From: Entrophospora sp. SA101 | Lineage: Eukaryota; Glomeromycota; Glomeromycetes; Entrophosporales; Entrophosporaceae | Reading direction: 5' to 3' | Length of the DNA stretch: 11,353 bases | Assembly (NCBI GenBank): GCA_958430865.1 | Contig: CAUDNR010002179.1 | Coordinates: forward strand, 9,500 to 20,852 | In this document: positions 1 through 10,813 of the stretch, piece after piece | How positions within the stretch are numbered: the first letter of the stretch is position 1 | Layout: every line of letters starts with the position of its first letter | Translations under genes and position numbers: made by a program | Notes under the pieces: model-generated | Database searches by the model: none | Told to the model about the DNA's origin: nothing | The model's input: only the letters and a program-made list of their open reading frames with translations

Positions 1-121
1 TGATCACTCTCGCCTTCTTAAAGTTCGTTAGTTTTTTGAAGTTCTAGTATTAATGTCATGTGATATGTATAATAACAGTTACAAAAATTCGTGCAACTTA
101 ATCAGCCAACAATAATATATA

Positions 122-890
122 TCAATATGAGAGTCGCGTATGGGTTGAAAAATTAGCATCACAATAATGAAGTGGATCTGGTTTATGCAAAGTACTAAAA
201 CCCAAAGGAAGGTGACGTAATCGTGCTTCTGGCATTTTCATTGCAGTCAATGAAATGACATCATCAATTTTTTCTTTGTCTTTTTTCCTCAAAGATGTTA
301 TGGTCTGTAATGTCTGTAATGGAAATGTTATTAGTGAGTTATGATTAAATATATGTGAATAAATTTCTGAAAAACATTGCAAAAGAATGCAGGCATTTTT
401 TGTCAAAACTGTAATATCCCATGCAGGATATTCATATACTGCCCGTGTAGGTGTGTGTGCAAAGTTTTCTCTAAATCTCTATTTTCACGAGTATATATAA
501 TGTTTGTTATCATCTCTATTGCTTTAGAAAAAGACAAGAGTTAGCACTCTCAATTTCATCAGTATTCTCAATAGCTTCATCAATCTCATCAGTTTCAGGC
601 TGTTTCGTATTTGTTTGAGCATGTTGTTAGAATATAGCTGAGCTTCTTGTTACGATTCCATTGTAACAGTTTAAACATATTGTATCGCCTAAATGTACAT
701 AATTTGGCAAAGTGCTGTTAGTTTGACCTTTAGTAATAACAAACTCAGTTACCTTTCTCCACTTATAGTAATTGCACACGATCTAGTAATAGTAGTTGGT
801 AAGTTGGTAACATATTTTGTCTTCTAAATAAAATATTTCAAGTCTTTGATCTTTTTTTTGATTCTTCTGCACAGTGAATATTGAAGCAAA
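122..890 (-). pseudogene. Decayed coding sequence of unrecognised family
   Basis: Reading the minus strand from 890, one frame stays open to 516 apart from in-frame stops at 785-783 and 629-627. It encodes a coding-looking stretch with a CxxC pair (ICLNCYNGIV, Cys codons at 677-675 and 668-666) followed by an acidic segment (TDEIDEAIENTDEIE, about 596-545). Around 525 the apparent coding sense moves to a second frame (KAIEMITNIIYTREN, about 524-481), and around 470 to a third (TRAVYEYPAWDITVL, continuing to a stop at 124-122). Use of all three frames in order, with balanced non-repetitive amino-acid composition, is what a gene with small indels and nonsense mutations looks like. Some breaks might instead be introns: TAG at 785-783 and 481-479 could each end an acceptor. 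I do not recognise the family; a multicopy or transposon-derived gene is possible. The 121 bases beyond the last stop show no clear continuation. Moderately sure that it is broken. Confidence 0.55.
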
Positions 891-1222
891 TTATGTATTT
901 TTTATTTATGGTAACATTGTGCCCTTAAAAAAGTACTTTAAACTGTATAACATATAAATAATGTGTAAGCTCAATTGAATTTGATCGGCAAAATCAACCA
1001 ATCATACGAAAGTCCTCCTATGACATACGCGTAAATAAAAAAATTTTAGCCTTCTCTCTAAAATCTTTCGTTCATCAGTATATCTTTCTTCTTATCCTTC
1101 TCTCAACTTTTCTAATCTGTTTAACTTCTCTTCTGCATTTTTGTGTCCTATTTTTGCCTTCTCCAAACTTTTCTCTGTGGTTGTCCTCTTTTTTTTCATT
1201 TTTTTTAAATTAAAAAATAAAA
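891..1222. promoter_or_regulatory. Upstream region of the 1223 gene: CCAAT and pyrimidine-rich tract
   Basis: No gene is visible here. A CCAAT pentamer lies at 998-1002, about 220 bases before the start codon at 1223. From about 1050 to 1200 the plus strand is rich in C and T (repeated CTTCTC, TTCTT and CTTTTC runs), as is common in fungal core promoters and 5' UTRs. An A-rich stretch directly precedes the ATG. The promoter role is inferred from position and composition. The decayed frame on the other strand starts at about 890, so the region may once have been a divergent promoter. Confidence 0.4.
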
Positions 1223-2903
1223 ATGGACGTTAATAAAAAGAAAAAAAGAAAAACCATTAATACTAAAAAAGATAGAAGAAAGTAAGTGTTATTATTAGTA
1301 ATTATTAAAAAGAATGGTGGTTGTCATCACTCTAGCTCAGCTCACAGAGATTAAAATAAACGTTTTGTTTCTTAGTGAAACAACAACAACGCCATCGTCA
1401 ACATCAACAAACGATGAAATTGTTGATATGAACCTTAGGACTCTTAATATTATCGAACAGCAATTAAACAAAGATTACTATCATAATGAGGTAAATACTT
1501 ACTATTATAGATGCATTATAATGATTAAAATTCAAAGTTCATAGTTTAAAATATTGATGGAACATATTAAATTTATTTCATGTAACTTCAGTGGTATGTA
1601 GAAGGCATCAATGTTTCGGAAAAATTCCGCGAGTATCAACTAGATGCTTTAAAAATGGCTAAAGAAAAAAATTTGACTTGGAATTCTATATACGAAATTT
1701 TGTAAGTATTTTTGAAATGATGAAAAAATTCCAAACGATCTTATAAAAATTTTTTTTTGCAATTCATTACAGAGCATTATCCTCAATAATAGTCCTGTCA
1801 TCACCATGTCCATATCCTCATAATTGTTTTACCATAGAAGAATGGGATCAGATAATTAATAACAATCCATATCAAATCAATATCAATTTTATTCAAAAAG
1901 AAATATCACATAATCTTAACGAAATGGTCAAAAATTTTATGTTTAATAAGAGGGTTCAACTACAACCAGTTGAGTCTGGATTTAGTAAAAAAATATCTGA
2001 TATCTTTAATGAAGTGTAAGTTAAATTTGTAAACAAGCAAAATTTGTAAGAAAAAATAGAAAATATTTAACTCTTTTAAAACTCATCCAGAAGCAGAGGG
2101 GTTCCCACAATTCTCGGCACCAAGATTTCTGAAGATTTACATAGCATCAAATACCTTCATCCATTTATAAATTCGATATTCTTTACATCAGAGCCCAAAT
2201 TATATGAAGTTCGTTTAAATCAAGCAAATGCTGGCTCAAAAACACGGCCAGATTTTTCTTGTATAATAAATAACATACCATTGCTAAACACTGAAATAAA
2301 ACCTATCGGAGTTACTCCACTAAGGAAGAAGAAGGATTTTATAAAAGGACAACTTCGTGCAAAAAAGTCAGTGAATCAGTTATTAGATGCAAAGGGTGGA
2401 CCTGCGAGAGCATTGTCTGTTATAAATATGGGTATGTATAAATTATTGATGGATATATATAACAATATGTGTTTGTTAAACTAATTTTTCAACTTAGGGG
2501 AGAGATTAGATTCATATGTAATAGATTTAAGATATGATGGCCTGTATCGTTCCTGGGAATTTGCAAAAACAAAATTGGTGGTGGAGAAATCATCAATGCC
2601 TTCAATAGAATCATCAATTATTCATTTTTTAGCATTGGAAGTATGTATTATTATTTTTTTATTTTCAACTAAAATTTTATTCAGTTATGATATTTGAAAT
2701 TCATAATAAATTTTTCGTATTCATAGGAGCAGGTTAAGATTTTGGCTCAAGATTTTATTAAACGTCCAGAGGATTTCACACCACCAGCTCAAATTTCTAA
2801 TGGATATATTAGAAACGACCCTGAAAGCCCACAACTAAAAAGATTGCTTAATAAGTACGTATTAATATATATATTACACCTATTTGCAGAATTTAGACGT
2901 TAA
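1223..2903 (+). CDS. Seven-exon protein with PD-(D/E)xK nuclease-like signature, function unknown
   Basis: Proposed exons are 1223-1281, 1376-1490, 1592-1701, 1773-2015, 2091-2431, 2498-2640 and 2727-2903. Every junction is GT-AG, the six introns are 66-101 nt, and the frame stays open to give about 395 residues. The first exon is very basic (KKKKRK at residues 5-10, then KKDRR), resembling a nuclear localisation signal. Residues 210-247 hold EPKLYEVRLNQ, then RPD (Asp230), then NTEIKP (Glu244, Lys246). This E...PD...ExK order matches the catalytic core of PD-(D/E)xK nuclease-like folds. After it come a Lys/Arg-rich helix (RKKKDFIKGQLRAKKS) and IDLRYDGLYRSW. There is no signal peptide or obvious membrane span. 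The 3' end is uncertain: a donor at 2855 joined to an acceptor ending at 3091 would replace the last residues and stop at 3165-3167. I recall similar uncharacterised proteins in Mucoromycota genomes, but nuclease activity is inferred from the motif alone. A Crinkler-type effector domain is another possibility, although no Crinkler header is visible. Confidence 0.7.
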
Positions 2904-4071
2904 TTTCATGCATGTACTTACAAAATTTTTAAAACAAAAAAAACTTGATAGATAAATAAAAAGAGAATTTTATGTAGAATATTTCATTAATGTGATTATA
3001 GTAATACTATAATAAGGAATTGATTATTATTATGTGTTATTAAATTAATTTCTTAATGAGGTAAATTATTTTATTTTTTATTTATTTTCAGATTTTTTAA
3101 ATACTATTCTGAAATTCAATATATTTTTTTTTATATAGTTCAGAAATTATATTACATTTTATGGTGAATCATTTATAAATCATATTACACAATGAATCTT
3201 AATTTAAAGGTCCAAAAAATTTATTATCCGGTTTATCATTAATTAGTCAAATTTCATCTATAAAAACAAAATTCTGAATTCTTTTTTAGAGAGATAATTT
3301 GTATAATTTATTTCACTAATTTAAGCATAATTAAAAAACGGAGATTTACTCCCAAAACGGAATAAGCTACACATAATGCTATAACAAAATAGGTCAAAAA
3401 TTATAAATGAATGGAATATTATTATTGTCATTGTTGCTTTATCATTCTTATCAATATAAAATATACACAATTACTAAAAAAATTTTGCTGGAGAATAAGT
3501 ATCATATTATTTCGATGAATTGCAATATTAACGGTGTATTAATATTTCTAAGAACAAAAATAAAAAACGATTCTTTGGATATTATAGGAATTTCTGCCAA
3601 TCAAAATTTGCCGAAAAATACAATTATTATTATTATTGATGATAGTTTTGTGAACAATCAAATATATTTTTTTAAAAAATTAAGGTATCAAGATTAGAGT
3701 ATTTACATCTAGAACCTATTAGTGGCTAAAATCTAGCCGTGACTAAATCTAGTCATGACTGAAATCTAATCGTGACTAATGACTCCAGTCGACTTTCAAC
3801 ACTAAACTTCATATTAAATATTTTATATAAAGGTAATTCTATATCACTTAATATTTAAGAAAAAAACAAAGATAACAAACAAATGGGAAATTTTGATCCC
3901 TAAAATCCTTGGTAATACCAATGTTCACTTTGTCTGGTTTTGTTGCAGCATACCCCATATGATACCTGTTGTAAATCTGTAAATCCCTAAATTTTTTAAA
4001 AAATTTTTTTTCTATGACGGATCATTTTTTTTTGTAATTTATTCATATTAATATAATAAATAAAATATATA
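2904..4071. other. Intergenic AT-rich region without a convincing gene
   Basis: Very AT-rich spacer between two plus-strand genes. An open frame at 3407-3697 (96 codons) is dominated by Ile, Asn, Lys and Leu and has no recognisable motif, so I treat it as chance. A possible alternative last exon of the upstream gene lies at 3092-3167. Structured elements are a short degenerate tandem repeat (3724-3793) and a small perfect inverted repeat, TTGGTA-A-TACCAA, at 3909-3921, about 150 bases before the next start codon. The last 100 bases before 4072 carry T runs and A/T-only sequence suited to a fungal core promoter. Confidence 0.5.
3724..3793. repeat. Degenerate tandem repeat of about 17 bp, four units
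   Basis: Four units of 16-20 bp follow one another at 3724-3743, 3744-3759, 3760-3776 and 3777-3793. The first three share an AAATCTA(G/A)(C/T)C(G/A)TGAC core; the fourth is diverged and ends CCAGTCGAC. The second unit runs into the perfect 10-bp palindrome AGTCATGACT (3751-3760). The first unit contains the inverted pair GGCTA/TAGCC (3724-3728 and 3734-3738). The GC content is higher than in the surrounding spacer. This could be a remnant of a dispersed repeat or a minisatellite; no open frame overlaps it. Confidence 0.7.
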
Positions 4072-4533
4072 ATGTCTGAAAATACTGTTATTGCTGATGG
4101 CACTAGTGATAAAGACGCTGGCATTAAGAATAATAATGATAATAATGTAGAGAAAAGTCCTAGTAGTGTTAATGGTAGCGATAAAGAAAGAAGACGTCGT
4201 TCTACAAGTGATATCGAGAGAAGACGTCGTCGTCAACAAAAAATTTTAGGGGAGGCAGGTAATAGATTATCAAAGATTACTTTTACATACTCTTCGCTTG
4301 GTGGAGATGCTCCTAGTTGTGGTGGTGTTGGTGGCGGTGGTAGCCACTCAACGTTAACAACATCCTTTACCGATAGATCTCTACAACATTCTCCAACCAG
4401 TGAAAATGCACCAGATAATAGTCCTTTTTCGCGTAGTAGTAGAAGATATACTGGTAATTTCGAAGCATACAGTGGTAGTGGTGGTGGTAATAATGATTAT
4501 TTATCATCATTTTCAGTTGACAGTAATAATAAC

Positions 4534-4569
<36 letters not shown>

Positions 4570-5544
4570 TATGATTCATCGCCAACACCACGTACAAGAA
4601 TTAGTGATGATATTAGTACGGGATTAGATTTACACGGATCAATTTCAAGACAATTAAATACGTTATCAGGAAATGAGGAACTATTATTATCACAAAGAAA
4701 TAATAATAATGAATTTTATAGAAACATGTTAGAAAATCGTCAACATCAAGGAAGAAATAGTAACACTACATCTTTTTCATCACCGATTGGCGAATACGAA
4801 TACTCGCCACGATTCCCATTGTCAACAGATGACACAGATATTTTTCTAAATCAACAATTAGAACAAATGCCATTACCATTTCCGCCATTTCTTAACCCTG
4901 ATATGAGGATTTTTTCACTATTTGGTGATAGTGGTAGTAGCAGTGTTGACAATGATATAAATAATATTAATGATGGTGGTAGTAGTAGTGATGATGGTGG
5001 TAATGGCCGTAGTAGTGGTAGCATTCAATTATTATTACAATCTAGATTCTGGAAATTTATTCATTTTGTATCAATGATTTTCTTGGGAATATATTTTATA
5101 TCTAGCGAGTTATTAAGGTTGCAAGGTGGTTTGACTAGATTTTATTATTTAAATTATGAAAAACCTGATGATATATTAGTAATCAATCGAATCCATAGTG
5201 TGCCATTATTTTGGTATTTTATAACAGCTGAGTTAATATTACAATCTACGAGATTATTATTACAAAAGGTAAATAAAATTTGATATTGTTACACACATAC
5301 ACATATATTCGACACATCCGTTGACTTCTCTCTTCTCTCCCCATTTATTGATTAGGATCAACTATTTCAAGGTTCAACATTGGGAAGCTTAGCAGCTAAT
5401 TTACCTGCACCATTTCCAGATATAATTAAAATTTTAATAAGATATCGATTAATATGGAATAGTTTATGGGAAGATGTTTGTGTCTTGGTGTTTGTAGTAG
5501 GATTTTTTATAACACTTTCCCCTATATTAACATACTTTGATTAA
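4072..5544 (+). CDS. GET2: GET2/CAML-like ER receptor for tail-anchored proteins
   Basis: Two exons, 4072-5268 and 5356-5544, are joined across an 87-nt GTAAAT...TTAG intron and encode 461 residues. Near the N-terminus is a basic block (residues 49-54, ERRRRR) followed by QQKILGEAGNRLSKIT (55-70). This matches the Get3-binding element of fungal Get2 and animal CAML, in which a run of Arg precedes a Gly-x-x-Arg-Leu-x-Lys-Ile segment. A long disordered linker follows, rich in Ser, Gly and Asn, with 15 Asn at 152-166. Three hydrophobic segments lie at the C-terminus, about 329-348, 377-397 and 440-457, as expected for the family. By family knowledge, Get2 sits in the ER membrane with Get1 and takes the Get3-substrate complex from the cytosol to insert tail-anchored proteins. 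If the intron is retained, translation stops at 5281. The identification rests on the N-terminal motif plus topology, because the linker is not conserved. The start codon has an A-rich context and no competing upstream in-frame ATG was found. Confidence 0.78.
4525..4569 (+). repeat. AAT trinucleotide run encoding 15 Asn
   Basis: Fifteen consecutive Asn codons, all AAT except one AAC, lie in the disordered linker of the GET2-like protein. The run is a coding microsatellite, so its length is likely to vary between strains or nuclei. Further short AAT, AGT and GGT runs occur in the same exon (for example 4477-4493 and 4971-5020), encoding Asn, Ser and Gly stretches. Confidence 0.95.
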
Positions 5545-5819
5545 CAATAATTTTGATTTGTTAGTTTACCTTTATGATTCGATATATTATTTTTAATCTA
5601 TTTTTTTATTAGATTAGTAAGTCAAGTCAAAAAAGATAGAATAATTAAACAAAAGGGAAAATTTTGCTTATTTATAACGCAAAAAAATTTCCTTTTCTCT
5701 TTAATATTAAATTATTAAAGCTGTCTAAAACCATTTTTCATCAACATCATAAATTGTTATATATTTCCTTACAAAAAATAAATATCAAATCATAATAATA
5801 ATAATAATAATAACAATCA
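5545..5819. terminator. Convergent 3' intergenic region
   Basis: The 275 bases between the stop codons of the GET2-like gene (plus) and the MAP kinase gene (minus) must hold the 3' ends of both transcripts. The sequence is AT-rich, with an ATA/AAT microsatellite at about 5791-5813 just beyond the kinase stop. I cannot place the polyadenylation sites, and overlapping 3' UTRs are possible. Confidence 0.45.
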
Positions 5820-8193
<2,374 letters not shown>

Positions 8194-8620
8194 TTTATTT
8201 CTCGTATTATTGATTTGTTTTTGGCTGTATGTGAAAATTGATTGAATTTAAAAAATGAAATTGAAATTGAAATTGAAATTGAAATTTAAAATTGAAAATT
8301 GAAATTGAAATAAAATCTATATATAATGAAAGGGCGAAATTTCTTTTTGATTGGCCAATTTTAATTTTCACGTATGTTAATTCTAAAAAAGATTATAGCG
8401 GACAAGGTAGCCAATTTGTTATTGGTCAATATTGTCTATGGACATTTTGTGCTTGTTCGCTACATCTGTTACATCATCGCTCAACGAAATGACTTGAAGG
8501 CCTTTCTCGGCAATTTTACAAAGAATGAGTCCAAATCAAGTTTAAGAACTCTTTATTTTTTTTTACTATTATCTTGCATTAATTTATTATTAATCTTTAT
8601 TAAATAATTATTATAACCCA
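8194..8620 (-). promoter_or_regulatory. Upstream region of the MAP kinase gene with CCAAT cluster
   Basis: Immediately upstream of the kinase start, read on the minus strand, is a GAAATT hexamer array, and beyond it three CCAAT-type sites. These are the perfect palindrome ATTGGCCAAT at 8350-8359 (a CCAAT on both strands), CCAAT at 8411-8415 and ATTGG at 8421-8425. They lie about 157-232 bases from the start codon, a typical place for NF-Y/HAP-complex sites in fungi. The open frames of 66 and 77 codons on the plus strand here show no protein features and are probably chance. Promoter function is inferred from position and motif. Confidence 0.45.
8257..8311. repeat. GAAATT hexanucleotide microsatellite
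   Basis: Five perfect GAAATT units (8257-8286) are followed by imperfect copies to about 8311. The array lies 64-118 bases upstream of the kinase start codon, so it is probably in the 5' UTR or core promoter, where length changes could matter. A short related AATTGAAATTGAAA run recurs near 11058-11071. Confidence 0.9.
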
Positions 8621-9353
8621 TCTGATTTTCACGATATTACCAGATTCTTACCATTTATTCATTTTATTCATTTCCATTTTGCCCCATTTTATCTCCCTTT
8701 GTCAATGGTTTATTCTTTTTAGGAGAACTAGGAAAAATAGAATTAGAGCGTGAAACAAATTCGTAAATTTCCGAATCACAATTTTTGATCCGAATCAACA
8801 ACATATATTATTATATTGCATATAACTATAAAAATTGCAACACAAGCAGGGGTTTTAAAATTCGTAATCTATTTATAAATAAATATCAACTCCAAAAAAA
8901 AAAAATAAATTGTCAGTCTTGTAAAAAAAATTGTTTTGAAAGAAACATTTCGTAAAACTTCGACTACAAAATACTCAAAAGCCATCGAGTAGACGCGACT
9001 TGCGTATTAAGTAAAAATTGCTCCACGGGCATAAAATAACTTGGATATTAAATTACAATAGTTGGAGATCCGAACTGAGTCACGAATTGAATTGGGATGA
9101 ATCGGTTTAAAATATGGTTCGATTTATTTGGGGCTTTAATCTATATAGATCGGTTCTTTAACATTAAACTTTGAGCCAGTATATCTAATCACCTATAGGT
9201 AGCGTACTGGAGGCCAATCCTGCTACTATTTTAAATGCCCCACTAGAGATCCTTTCTTCCTCTCGAGCGAGTATTTAAAATTAACTTGTCATTTGCAAAT
9301 AACTTTAGCTTGGAAAAAATTGAAATTAGTTTAATAATGCTATATTTCCACTT

Positions 9354-9374
9354 TCCAAATTTCCAAATTTCCAA
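9354..9374. repeat. Short tandem TTTCCAAA repeat
   Basis: Three overlapping TTTCCAAA-type units occur back to back in non-coding DNA. The tract is too short for any functional reading and is recorded as a simple repeat. Confidence 0.8.
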
Positions 9375-9978
9375 CATAAAATATGAGTAATTGACTCGTT
9401 CTAGATTTCCTCGATTAAATATCTTCCGTGTACTACATCATGTTCGTTGCGAATTAGTGAGAGTAAAATATCTCAGCATTTAAAATAAACGAGTTTAATA
9501 AAATCTAATCGATATTCTATCTTAAAGATACCCTAACTTGTTGAATAATCAAAAAATTTGCTTCAAAATATTACTAAAAACATGTCTTTGATTAATTCAA
9601 CATCAGAATACAATTTATTAACATCAGTATTTAGAGTCTTTCCTTGCATTGTAAACAAAAAGTAACTTCTAACCAAGTTTAGAAATTGTTTCCTACAAAT
9701 TATTCTTGTTTGTTCCACCAGTTCTAGTGTTTGTTTTTATTCGTTTATTATTATTGTTGTTGTTGTTCGCACGTTTATTCAATACAAATAAATCTAATAA
9801 TTCATAAAACAAATAAATAATTCGAATATTAATATGCACATTGCTAATCCAATCCAATTTTCTTTAGTTCTATTTCCCCTTTATAGTGATAATAATAGTA
9901 ATAATAGCAAAAGTAATGACGTTTTTTCTTTTCTTTAGTCAATTAATAATGATAATAATTGTTTTTTTTCCCTTGTAG

Positions 9979-9995
9979 AAATAATGATTGGTAGA
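9979..9995 (+). other. Possible micro-exon carrying a start codon
   Basis: A strong polypyrimidine acceptor (T run then CCCTTGTAG, ending at 9978) is followed by 17 bases containing ATG at 9984-9986 and then an ideal donor GTAAGT at 9996-10001. Such an arrangement would encode only MIGR plus one base before the next intron. Two CCAAT pentamers (9849-9858) and a second acceptor-like CTTTTCTTTAG near 9929-9939 lie upstream. Nearby acceptors downstream soon lead to stops, and I found no continuing exon, so this could be chance. If real, it is the 5' end of a plus-strand gene. Confidence 0.2.
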
Positions 9996-10375
9996 GGTAA
10001 GTTATTCTTTTTTTACTAGCAAATAGTCATTGTAGGATTTGAATAACAGATAAGAATTTTCTATTACAAATAAAAAACTCTTGTTTCACCACATAAAAAA
10101 AATTTCACATTAATATTTAAAAGAAAAGCTTTACTTGTATTACAGTCGTGTAACCAAAGAAATCTTTTCACTCAATCATAGACTGTTTGTCGATTAAAAA
10201 CTTTGATAAAAATCTTTCTATATATTAAAAGCACAATTGATGATTTTTCAATTCGAAAGAAATGTCGACGAAGATAATATAATTATAATTGACCATTCAA
10301 ATTTGTCAACATGAGCATTTGTTGATTTAGAAGTATGCCGAATTACACGGACTGTCATATAATATTGATAAGGAT

Positions 10376-10813
10376 CCGGATTATTATAATTAGGTAATTC
10401 CAGGCTATTAGTAGATTTTAGAAAACGTTACATGTAACATTTCTCTCCTTTACCCATTTTAGTATATAACATGTCAAAAAAATTAAAAACTTTACCCATA
10501 TGTAACCTTAATAAACCACCCATATCTGAATCTAATATAATATTATTATTACCAAGATAAAATAAAAACATTATTTGAAGTAATAGAAAATTTACTTGAA
10601 ATGGAAAAAGGGCACAAAACTTTCTATATATCAATTACAATTTTAACCCTTGCCCATGTTTCCTATTTTGCTTTGCCTGATTTGGATAATAAAATTTTCT
10701 GCTGTACCCAAAACAGTCACACCACATATTTAAAAGTTTTTGCCCAAGTTTTCATGTAACTTCAGCAAAAAACTTTATCAAAATCGGATGTTACCTCAAT
10801 TATAATAATCTGG
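10376..10813. repeat. Imperfect inverted-repeat block, possible MITE remnant
   Basis: A sequence beginning CCGGATTATTATAATTAGG at 10376 reappears inverted, ending at 10813 as CAATTATAATAATCTGG. Pairing extends inward through AGGTAATTCC against GGATGTTACCT with small gaps, giving roughly 25-bp arms about 440 bp apart. Inside are repeated TTACCCAT and TTGCCCA(A/T)GTTTT motifs (near 10448, 10491, 10649 and 10738). A direct repeat (ATTAGTA, ATTTT, GAAAAC in order) links 10407-10428 with 10869-10889, just outside the right arm. Terminal inverted repeats around a non-coding core suggest a miniature transposable element, but no clear target-site duplication is visible. Confidence 0.45.

Noticed and set aside
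1314..1544. Apparent single-exon start at 1314 for the nuclease-like gene
   Set aside because: This ATG lies inside intron 1 as defined by GTAAGT at 1282 and TTAG ending at 1375. The spliced model from 1223 gives a better start with a basic N-terminus, although an alternative start cannot be excluded.
3407..3697. Plus-strand open frame of 96 codons
   Set aside because: Composition is dominated by Ile, Asn, Lys and Leu as expected for chance translation of AT-rich DNA; no motif, splice support or promoter was evident. The Leu-rich start resembles a signal peptide only superficially.
4367..4627. Open frames of 75-76 codons on both strands rich in Tyr, Ile and Val
   Set aside because: They are other-frame readings of the AAT/AGT repeats inside the GET2-like coding exon.
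8292..8607. Two overlapping plus-strand open frames of 66 and 77 codons
   Set aside because: They lie in the kinase upstream region, overlap the hexamer repeat and CCAAT cluster, and have no recognisable protein features.
9110..9125. GGTTCGATT resembling a tRNA T-loop
   Set aside because: No matching acceptor stem, D-arm or anticodon arm could be placed around it on the plus strand.
10428..10634. Minus-strand open frame of 68 codons
   Set aside because: It lies within the inverted-repeat block, consists of hydrophobic low-information sequence, and shows no homology that I recognise.
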